This document shows, in pieces, positions 15,920 through 21,732 of a DNA stretch of 21,732 nt. Made by a program: the position numbers and the translations under genes. This stretch comes from HGM04593 sp045634365. Its GTDB lineage: Bacteria; Bacteroidota; Bacteroidia; Bacteroidales; Bacteroidaceae. Below the pieces are notes generated by a model that ran no database searches, had not been told where the DNA came from, and saw only the letters and a list, made by a program, of their open reading frames with translations. The stretch lies in NCBI GenBank assembly GCA_045634365.1, contig JAZRAC010000005.1, positions 1 to 21,732 of the forward strand, read 5' to 3'. Position 1 is the first letter of the stretch. The number at the start of each line of letters is the position of its first letter.

Positions 15920-17254
15920 ATGAAAGTAGAAACAACACTCGAAAGTTTAAAGAAGAAGTTTCCCAACGAGCCCGAGTATTTTCAGGCAGTAGAAGAGGTG
16001 CTGCGCTCAATTGAAGAGGAGTACAACAAGCACCCCGAATTTGAGGCCAACAACCTCATAGAGCGCCTCTGTATCCCCGACCGCGTGTTCACATTCCGCG
16101 TAACTTGGGCCGACGACAAAGGCAACGTACACACAAACACCGGCTACCGCGTTCAGCACAACAACGCCATCGGTCCCTACAAAGGCGGTATTCGTTTCCA
16201 CCCCTCGGTTAACGTAGGTATTCTCAAATACCTCGCATTCGAGCAGACATTCAAAAACTCGCTCACCACACTCCCTATGGGTGGTGCAAAAGGCGGTTCC
16301 GACTTTGACCCCAAAGGCAAGAGCGACGCCGAGGTAATGCGTTTCTGCCAAGCCTTCATCACCGAATTGTGGCGTAACATCGGCCCGGATATGGATGTTC
16401 CCGCCGGCGACATTGGCGTAGGCGCACGCGAGGTTGGCTATATGTTCGGATTCTACAAAAAGCTCACACGCCAGTTCAACGGAGTATTCACCGGCAAAGG
16501 TTTGGAGTTTGGCGGTTCACTCATACGCCCCGAAGCAACAGGTTACGGCAACATCTACTTCCTGCAAGAGATGTTAAAGACACGCGGCCTCGACATTAAA
16601 GGCAAAGTATGCCTCGTATCAGGCTCGGGCAACGTAGCACAATACACCGTGGAGAAGGTAATAGAGCTTGGCGGTAAAGTTGTTACAATGAGCGACTCAA
16701 ATGGTTATATATACGACCCCGATGGCATCACACGCGAGAAACTCGACTATATTATGGAGTTGAAGAACGTGCGTCGCGGCCGCATCAAGGAGTATGCCGA
16801 CAAATACGGTTGCAAATACGTTGCCGACGCAAAGCCTTGGGGCGAGAAAGGCGACATTGCACTCCCCTCGGCAACACAAAATGAGATTAACGGCGAGCAC
16901 GCAAAGACACTCGTTGCCAACGGCGTAATTGCAGTATCGGAGGGAGCCAATATGCCCTCTACCCCCGCAGCCATCCAAACATTCCAGCAGGCAAAAATCC
17001 TTTACGCCCCCGGTAAAGCATCTAACGCCGGCGGTGTATCAGTATCGGGCCTCGAAATGAGCCAGAACTCCGGCAAAATCAATTGGAGCAGCGCAAAAGT
17101 GGACGAAATGTTGCACGAGATTATGCACAACATCCACGAGGCCTGCGTTAAATATGGTACCTGCGAGGATGGCTACATCGACTATGTAAAGGGTGCCAAC
17201 GTAGCCGGCTTCCTCAAAGTAGCCAAGGCAATGATGGCGCAAGGTATTGTATAA
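15920..17254 (+). CDS. gdhA: Glutamate dehydrogenase, probably NADP-specific
   Basis: GdhA interconverts 2-oxoglutarate plus ammonia and glutamate, and is the main ammonia entry point in many gut Bacteroidales. The 444 residues match the hexameric bacterial enzyme (E. coli GdhA, 447). Substrate-site motifs are GPYKGGIRFHPSV (85-97; K88), K112, PMGGAKGGSDFDP (119-131; K124) and the catalytic PAGDIGVG (161-168; D164). The Rossmann dinucleotide motif is SGSGNVAQ (234-241), followed by the SDSNG stretch typical of NADP-dependent forms. The coenzyme is inferred from that similarity only. The gene is monocistronic by context: a 105-base leader from a -7 element upstream and three hairpins downstream. 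Coding quality and motifs are intact. Confidence 0.97.
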   Translation: MKVETTLESLKKKFPNEPEYFQAVEEVLRSIEEEYNKHPEFEANNLIERLCIPDRVFTFRVTWADDKGNVHTNTGYRVQHNNAIGPYKGGIRFHPSVNVGILKYLAFEQTFKNSLTTLPMGGAKGGSDFDPKGKSDAEVMRFCQAFITELWRNIGPDMDVPAGDIGVGAREVGYMFGFYKKLTRQFNGVFTGKGLEFGGSLIRPEATGYGNIYFLQEMLKTRGLDIKGKVCLVSGSGNVAQYTVEKVIELGGKVVTMSDSNGYIYDPDGITREKLDYIMELKNVRRGRIKEYADKYGCKYVADAKPWGEKGDIALPSATQNEINGEHAKTLVANGVIAVSEGANMPSTPAAIQTFQQAKILYAPGKASNAGGVSVSGLEMSQNSGKINWSSAKVDEMLHEIMHNIHEACVKYGTCEDGYIDYVKGANVAGFLKVAKAMMAQGIV

Positions 17255-17295
17255 TTAAAAATACAATAACCACCAATATTGGTAGTTGTTACCGT

Positions 17296-17324
17296 AGGGG
17301 CGGACCGGCGTGTCCGCCCTTTGT
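17296..17324 (+). terminator. Hairpin 1 after gdhA
   Basis: GGGCGGAC (17298-17305) pairs with GTCCGCCC (17312-17319), extended by a G-U and an A-U pair, around a 6-base loop. TTTGTTT follows. It is 44 bases past the gdhA stop and is the best candidate for the gdhA terminator. The GTAGGGGCGGAC...GTCCGCCC form also resembles dispersed repeat hairpins seen in Bacteroidota intergenic regions, as far as I recall. Confidence 0.6.
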
Positions 17325-17351
17325 TTATGCCGCGTGGAGGGCGAAAAGCGA

Positions 17352-17396
17352 AGGCGAGACAAAGTAGCCAAGGCAATAAGTCTCGCGCCTTTTTTT
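17352..17396 (+). terminator. Hairpin 2 after gdhA, with T-run
   Basis: AGGCGAGAC (17352-17360) pairs with GTCTCGCGCCT (17380-17390) with a two-base bulge and a 19-base loop. A run of seven T residues (17390-17396) follows, as in an intrinsic terminator on the plus strand. Confidence 0.5.
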
Positions 17397-17437
17397 GTCG
17401 GAGGAAATAGTGGGCAAGGTGGACAAAATCTACAATT

Positions 17438-17469
17438 AGAGGAGCAGCCGCAAGGGCTGCTCCTCTTTT
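17438..17469 (+). terminator. Hairpin 3 between gdhA and feoAB
   Basis: AGAGGAGCAGCC (17438-17449) and GGCTGCTCCTCT (17455-17466) form a perfect 12-bp stem with the 5-base loop GCAAG; TTT follows. It is the strongest of three hairpins placed in series. It could serve as a backup terminator or belong to a repeat element. Confidence 0.6.
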
Positions 17470-17650
17470 GCACTATGGTAACGTCACCGTCACACAAAAG
17501 CAGAAAAGATAGGATAATACAATTTATTTTCTATGGTTTATTTTCGATGCAAAAATAAATACATACAAAAAAGTTCACAATCACTAAAAAAATGATTTTA
17601 TAGCAACAAGGTAACAACATCTATCTATTTTCACCCCCAAAAACGGCACA

Positions 17651-17668
17651 TTAGTTATTTATAACTAA
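17651..17668. promoter_or_regulatory. Palindrome upstream of the feoAB promoter
   Basis: TTAGTTAT and ATAACTAA flank a central TT, giving 8-base arms. The centre is about 75 bases before the presumed feoAB start point. It does not match the classical Fur box. A regulator-binding site is an inference from symmetry and position. Confidence 0.35.
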
Positions 17669-17696
17669 CAACGAGGAACTTTTGCAACAAATAACT

Positions 17697-17728
17697 ATTG
17701 CGTGAATTTAAAAAGTAAACTATTTTTG
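17697..17728 (+). promoter_or_regulatory. Promoter of the feoAB operon
   Basis: ATTG (17697-17700) and TATTTTTG (17721-17728) are 20 bases apart. The -7 element is a full TAnnTTTG match; the -33 differs at one base. The start point would lie near 17735, about 25 bases before the feoAB ATG. An inverted repeat, TTTTTGC (17723-17729) GAA GCAAAAA (17733-17739), covers the -7 element and start point, so a protein bound there would block transcription. Confidence 0.55.
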
Positions 17729-17759
17729 CGAAGCAAAAAAAACAGAAACAGAGATAAAA

Positions 17760-20129
17760 ATGAAACTATCGGAACTGAAAAACGGTGAAACGGCTGTCAT
17801 TGTGCGCCTTTCGGGACACGGAGGATTCCGCAAAAGAATAATGGAAATGGGATTCATTCGTGGCGAAAAGGTAAAATCGGTGCTCGACTCCCCTATGCAC
17901 GACCCTGTTAAATACCACATAATGGGGTACGATGTATCGTTGCGCCGTGCCGAAGCGGATATGATAGAGGTTCTGCCCGAGGAAGAGGCAAAGAAAGAGC
18001 TTGGACCCGCGCCATCGTTCAGTTGCCATTCTCTATGCGAGGAGTGCAACGGATGCGTCTGTCGCAACTGCACACAGCGCAAAGTATCGACAAAGAAGAA
18101 CAATGTAATAAACGTGGCACTCGTGGGCAACCCCAACAGCGGAAAAACCTCCATTTTCAACGCTGTTGCCGGCGAGAATGAGCACGTGGGCAATTACAGC
18201 GGTGTAACAGTGGATGCAAAAACCGGCAGTTTCAACTACAAGGGCTACCGCATAAACATTACCGACCTGCCCGGCACCTACTCCATCGCCGCCTACTCGC
18301 CCGAGGAGATATATGTGCGCCGTCACCTGTTCGACAAAATGCCCGACATTATAATAAACTCCGTGGTTGCATCGAACATAGAGCGCAATCTCTACCTCAC
18401 CACCGAGCTTATAGATATGAACTTGCGCACAGTGGTGGCACTCAATATGTACGACGAACTGCTTGCAAGCGGAGCGCAAATAAATTACGAACATTTGGGA
18501 GCAATGATAGGAATACCCGTAGTACCGGTAATTGCAAAAACCGGCAAAGGGCTCGACAAACTGCTCGACATTGTGATAGAACTTTTCGAGGGGCGCAACA
18601 GCACCATACGACATATACACATAAACTATGGCAACACCATAGAGGGTGAGCTTGCCCCCCTCTCCGAGGAGCTTCACAAGGCCAACGACCTCCCCTATCA
18701 GTTCCCTGTGCGCTATTGGGCACTGAAACTTTTGGAACAGGACAGGGAGGTTGCCAATCAACTGCAACACTGCACGGCACTGCCACAATGGCAAGCAAAA
18801 GCAACAAAAGCTGCCAGAAAAATTCAAGCACACCTTAACATCGATATTGAAACAGCAATAAGCGATGCGAAATATGGATTTATAAACGGAGCCTTGCAAG
18901 AGACCTACACTGCCGGCAACAAGGACACCAACAAGCAGACACGCCGCATAGACCGCCTTGTAGCCAACCGCTGGCTGGGCTTCCCCATTTTCATTTTTGT
19001 TATGTGGGTGATGTTTACCACAGTGTTCCAGCTGGGCACCTATCCGCAAGAGTGGATCGAGAGCCTTTTCACCATCATCGGCGAGCAAGCAGCAAATTTA
19101 CTGCCGCAGGGCATAGTGCGCGACCTTGTGGTAAACGGCATAATAGGAGGCGTGGGCAGCGTGGCGGTATTCATTCCGCAAATTCTCATTTTATACCTTT
19201 TTATCTCCCTTATGGAAGATTCGGGCTATATGGCACGCGCAGCATTCATTATGGACCGTCTGATGCACAAGATGGGGTTGCACGGAAAATCCTTTATCCC
19301 TATGCTTATGGGATTCGGTTGCAACGTACCCGCCATTATGGCTACACGCACCATAGAGAGCCGTAGCAGCCGCATAATAACAATATTGGTAACACCCTTT
19401 ATGTCGTGTAGCGCACGCCTGCCGGTGCTGGTACTGTTTGCCGGAGCATTCTTCCCCACGCACGCCCCGATGGTGCTCATCGGGCTTTATATATTGGGAA
19501 TTGCCGTGGCGGTGCTCACCGCACGCCTGTTGCGCAGCACACGATTCAAAAAGGACGAAACGCCATTTGTGATGGAGCTTCCTCCCTACCGTCTCCCCAC
19601 CCTGAGTGCCACCCTGCGCCATATGTGGGACAAATGCGAACAATATATAAGAAAAATAGGGACAACCATCCTCGTGGCAACCATAATAATATGGTTCCTC
19701 AGCTACTTCCCACGCCCCACCGAAGCTGCTACATCCGGCAACGACGACTACTCAACATCCTACATTGGAATGATGGGACGAACCATCGAACCGATAATGG
19801 CACCGCTGGGACAGAATTGGCGTTCAAGCGTGGCAATACTCACCAGCATACCCGCAAAAGAGCTTGTGGTCAGCACATTCGGAGTGCTATACAGCAGCGA
19901 CACAGAAGAGGGAATTAAGGAAGACCTTAAAAAATCGGGCGACTTTACACCACGCTCGGCAGCAGCCTTCTTGGTGTTCATCCTCCTCTTCTTCCCCTGC
20001 ATCGCCACCATCGCCACCATCGCCACCGAAACAGGCAGCCGCAGGTGGGCACTCTTCTCCATAGCCTACAACACCGCCGTAGCGTGGATAGCCGGATACG
20101 TAACCTATATAATAGGCGGAATATTTTAA
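17760..20129 (+). CDS. feoAB: FeoA-FeoB fusion, ferrous iron transporter
   Basis: This 789-residue inner-membrane protein imports Fe(II). Residues 1-75 are an SH3-like FeoA domain. A linker with six cysteines (89, 93, 96, 99, 101, 104) follows. The FeoB G domain has G1 GNPNSGKT (123-130), G3 DLPGTYS (169-175), G4 NMYD (229-232) and a G5-like AKTGKG (259-264). The membrane part has the Gate regions with GFGCNVPAIMATRT, FMSCSARLPV and SIPAKELVVSTFG, and ends in membrane helices at the C terminus. Where FeoB usually has VVDASN, this protein has SVVASN (V203 in place of Asp). FeoA-FeoB fusions are known in Bacteroidota. The gene leads an operon with a hemerythrin-type gene (14 bases later) and a LuxR-type gene. 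The promoter is at 17697-17728. Confidence 0.97.
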   Translation: MKLSELKNGETAVIVRLSGHGGFRKRIMEMGFIRGEKVKSVLDSPMHDPVKYHIMGYDVSLRRAEADMIEVLPEEEAKKELGPAPSFSCHSLCEECNGCVCRNCTQRKVSTKKNNVINVALVGNPNSGKTSIFNAVAGENEHVGNYSGVTVDAKTGSFNYKGYRINITDLPGTYSIAAYSPEEIYVRRHLFDKMPDIIINSVVASNIERNLYLTTELIDMNLRTVVALNMYDELLASGAQINYEHLGAMIGIPVVPVIAKTGKGLDKLLDIVIELFEGRNSTIRHIHINYGNTIEGELAPLSEELHKANDLPYQFPVRYWALKLLEQDREVANQLQHCTALPQWQAKATKAARKIQAHLNIDIETAISDAKYGFINGALQETYTAGNKDTNKQTRRIDRLVANRWLGFPIFIFVMWVMFTTVFQLGTYPQEWIESLFTIIGEQAANLLPQGIVRDLVVNGIIGGVGSVAVFIPQILILYLFISLMEDSGYMARAAFIMDRLMHKMGLHGKSFIPMLMGFGCNVPAIMATRTIESRSSRIITILVTPFMSCSARLPVLVLFAGAFFPTHAPMVLIGLYILGIAVAVLTARLLRSTRFKKDETPFVMELPPYRLPTLSATLRHMWDKCEQYIRKIGTTILVATIIIWFLSYFPRPTEAATSGNDDYSTSYIGMMGRTIEPIMAPLGQNWRSSVAILTSIPAKELVVSTFGVLYSSDTEEGIKEDLKKSGDFTPRSAAAFLVFILLFFPCIATIATIATETGSRRWALFSIAYNTAVAWIAGYVTYIIGGIF

Positions 20130-20143
20130 AGCAACAGAAATAT

Positions 20144-20848
20144 ATGACAATAGAAGCTACATACAACAGAAATATGAAGGTTGCCAGCCTCATTGCAGCC
20201 GACAACACCCTGCTGTCGATACTCCGTCGCCTCGACATACGCTTGGGATTCGGCGAAGCAACCATACAGGATATATGCACCCGCTACAACATTTCCACAG
20301 AACTTTTTTTGGAAATATGCAACATATACTCCTTCCGCCACTACACACCACAAATAGAAACTCTTGAAAAGAGAGATATAAAAAGCATCACAGCCTATCT
20401 GCGTGCCTCACACAAATACTACTGCGAAGTGTGCTTCCCCGCAATACACGAAGGCATCCACAAGCTCGTAAAGGAGCTCGATGAAATAAACCGTCGCCTA
20501 ATCGACAAATTCTACGACGACTACGACAGCGAGGTAAACAACCACTTCCGCTACGAAGAGGAGATCGTATTCCCCTACATTGAGGCCATACAAGAGGGGA
20601 AAAAAGAGCTCTACAACAACCAATACAGCATAAGCAAATTCGAAGAGAACCACAGCAACATAAGCGAAAAGCTCAACGACCTTAAAAACATTATCATAAA
20701 ATACCTGCCCGAGGAGCACTCCTCGGCCCTGCGTTTCGACATTCTCAACTACATATACGCCGTGGAGAGCGACCTTCGCAAACACTCGCTAATAGAAAAC
20801 AAACTGCTCATCCCCCTTGTGGAAATAATGGAAAAAGGCAATGAATAG
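20144..20848 (+). CDS. Hemerythrin-domain protein, RIC/YtfE-like
   Basis: This 234-residue protein begins at ATG 20144, 14 bases after feoAB; an upstream in-frame ATG at 20045 lies inside feoAB and would add an unrelated N terminus. Residues 10-62 resemble the N-terminal domain of ScdA/RIC proteins (LLSILRRLDIRLGFGEATIQDIC). The rest is a four-helix bundle with the di-iron ligand pattern of that group: H90, H134 with E138 (HFRYE), H170, and H214 with E218 (HSLIE). RIC proteins help repair iron-sulfur clusters after nitric oxide or peroxide damage; hemerythrin domains may also sense oxygen or NO. Two cysteines (94, 97) lie beside H90. It overlaps the LuxR-type gene by 8 bases. Repair versus sensing cannot be decided from sequence. 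Confidence 0.88.
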   Translation: MTIEATYNRNMKVASLIAADNTLLSILRRLDIRLGFGEATIQDICTRYNISTELFLEICNIYSFRHYTPQIETLEKRDIKSITAYLRASHKYYCEVCFPAIHEGIHKLVKELDEINRRLIDKFYDDYDSEVNNHFRYEEEIVFPYIEAIQEGKKELYNNQYSISKFEENHSNISEKLNDLKNIIIKYLPEEHSSALRFDILNYIYAVESDLRKHSLIENKLLIPLVEIMEKGNE

Positions 20849-21434
20849 AACAGCAAAATACAAAATACTCCTCATAGAGCCATCGGAAATTGTGGCTGCC
20901 GGAATATCTGCACTCATTGCCCGCAGCCCCGAATTTGCAATTGCGCAAACATTGAGCAACCCTGGTCTTTACAACCCGCAAAGCAGCGATATTGATATTA
21001 TCATAATAAACCCCGCTGTAATAGACTACAACGAAAGGCTCGACATACGCAGTTACTTCGGCAGAGAGAACGTTACCATTGTAGCCCTCACCCACAGTAA
21101 CTACGAAGAGAACGTGCTGCGCCAATACGATGGTTGCATAGGCATATACGACAGCGCACAACGCGTGATACAGAAAATAAAAACTGCAATGGAAGAGGCG
21201 ACACAAGCCCCCAAGAGCGACATTAACGAACTGTCCACACGCGAGCGCGACATACTGCGTGCCGTTGCCAAGGGAAAAACCAACAAAGAAATTGCCGACG
21301 AATTCAATATATCCATCTACACTGTAATATCCCACCGCCGCAACATCTCCCAAAAACTCGGTATTAACAGTATCCCCGGCCTCACAGTCTATGCAATAAT
21401 GAACAAGTTGGTGGATATGAGCGATTTTGGCTGA
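20841..21434 (+). CDS. LuxR/NarL-type transcription factor with a degenerate receiver domain
   Basis: This 197-residue protein has a receiver-like N terminus (about 6-120) and a LuxR-type helix-turn-helix (129-195: ELSTRERDILRAVAKGKTNKEIADEFNISIYTVISHRRNI). The receiver lacks the phosphorylation site: the usual Asp at the end of the third strand is N57 (IIIINP), the first-strand acidic pair is reduced to E13, and the usual Lys after the fifth strand is missing (GIYDS). The conserved Thr is present (ALTHS, T84). It therefore should not be switched by phosphorylation in the normal way. The ATG at 20841 lies within the end of the hemerythrin gene (8-base overlap), so the two are translationally coupled and probably work together. 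No histidine kinase gene is present in the window. Confidence 0.92.
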   Translation: MNRTAKYKILLIEPSEIVAAGISALIARSPEFAIAQTLSNPGLYNPQSSDIDIIIINPAVIDYNERLDIRSYFGRENVTIVALTHSNYEENVLRQYDGCIGIYDSAQRVIQKIKTAMEEATQAPKSDINELSTRERDILRAVAKGKTNKEIADEFNISIYTVISHRRNISQKLGINSIPGLTVYAIMNKLVDMSDFG

Positions 21435-21464
21435 TGTAAATCACCTGCAAAAGTTGGGGGGGAG

Positions 21465-21624
21465 TAAGCAAAATATTATCAGTCCAAAGATGTATTTGCT
21501 CTAAAATCCTCGGTGTTATTTTCGGCTATTCTCACAATCGGCAAAATTTTTTACGTTCTTTGTCGCGCAAAGAACCAAACGCCCGGCACAGACCTCACGA
21601 TTCGAATAAAGCTTTGCTCGTGAG
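21465..21624. repeat. Dispersed intergenic repeat, copy 2 (direct repeat of 1-160)
   Basis: This copy lies 30 bases after the LuxR-type gene, behind a run of seven G residues (21456-21462). It repeats 1-160 with one substitution and includes both inverted repeats (GTTCTTTG/CAAAGAAC at 21555-21562 and 21568-21575; CTCACGA/TCGTGAG at 21594-21600 and 21618-21624). After 21624 the sequence departs from that following copy 1. Confidence 0.9.
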
Positions 21625-21732
21625 TTGCTATTGCAACATAACTCGGTCGCTTTATTCTCGCCGTTGTTGTCTTTACGCGGTAAATTCGGGAATGGGGCAA
21701 CTCGCTCTTCACACACACAGCAACGCCGCATT
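21625..21732. other. Non-coding tail after repeat copy 2
   Basis: These 108 bases run to the window end. They begin with a small hairpin, GTTGC-TATT-GCAAC (21624-21637), nested in GAGTT...AACTC. An open frame on the minus strand (21516-21731) crosses this region and the repeat, but nothing supports it as a gene. The segment may be more of the repeat that copy 1 lacks. Confidence 0.4.

Noticed and set aside
18033..19088. A 351-codon minus-strand open frame inside feoAB
   Set aside because: Antisense to the FeoB G domain and first membrane region; its apparent membrane character mirrors codon composition.
20045..20143. Longer start for the hemerythrin-type protein at 20045
   Set aside because: That ATG lies inside the feoAB coding region and adds 33 residues unlike the family; the ATG at 20144 fits the domain start.
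21516..21731. A 71-codon cysteine-rich minus-strand open frame across repeat copy 2
   Set aside because: It lies mostly in the non-coding repeat, the frame depends on hairpin sequences, and copy 1 does not preserve the upstream part of the frame.
1..21732. Terminal repeats as evidence of a circular plasmid, phage genome or excisable island
   Set aside because: Copy 2 is followed by 108 bases that do not match those after copy 1, so this is not simple end overlap; the content is chromosomal housekeeping genes with no replication, integrase or phage genes.

Overview
The window looks like chromosomal DNA from an anaerobic Bacteroidales bacterium (phylum Bacteroidota). Evidence: the gene order ileS - TraR/DksA-like - lspA - DUF4296 lipoprotein; a lipidated BamA-family protein of TamL type; a fused FeoA-FeoB; an aminoglycoside-phosphotransferase/RapZ-C fusion; and promoter-like sites with the Bacteroides -7 element TAnnTTTG, with a -33 TTTG in the clearest case. 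Start codons mostly lack strong Shine-Dalgarno sequences, also usual for the phylum. I cannot name the genus.

Layout. Positions 1-160 are a hairpin-rich repeat that recurs in the same orientation at 21465-21624. From 167 to 6116 four genes run leftward: a family 4 glycosyltransferase, tyrS, a metallo-beta-lactamase-fold hydrolase, and tamL. A SpoU-family RNA methyltransferase (6223-6978) runs rightward and diverges from tamL. From 12605 down to 7003 lies a tight leftward operon: ileS, a TraR/DksA-like regulator that lacks most zinc cysteines, lspA, a DUF4296 lipoprotein and a small unknown protein. Next, also leftward, come the kinase/RapZ-C fusion and an M18 aminopeptidase. After a 434-base AT-rich divergent region, the rightward genes are gdhA, then (after 505 bases holding three strong hairpins and a promoter region with two palindromes) feoAB, a hemerythrin/RIC-type protein and a LuxR-type regulator with a degenerate receiver domain.

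Functional themes. The left and centre are housekeeping: aminoacylation (TyrRS, IleRS), lipoprotein processing (LspA), outer-membrane biogenesis (TamL) and RNA modification. The right end is an iron module: ferrous iron import (FeoAB), a di-iron protein of the kind used in nitrosative/oxidative damage repair or sensing, and an overlapping transcription factor. The most notable points are the swapped class I signature (GIHH) in IleRS, known from mupirocin hyper-resistant type 2 enzymes; the iron operon with its pseudo-receiver regulator and six-cysteine FeoA-FeoB linker; the kinase/RapZ-C fusion; and the long dispersed repeat at both ends. I saw no tRNA, rRNA, CRISPR array, transposase or phage gene.
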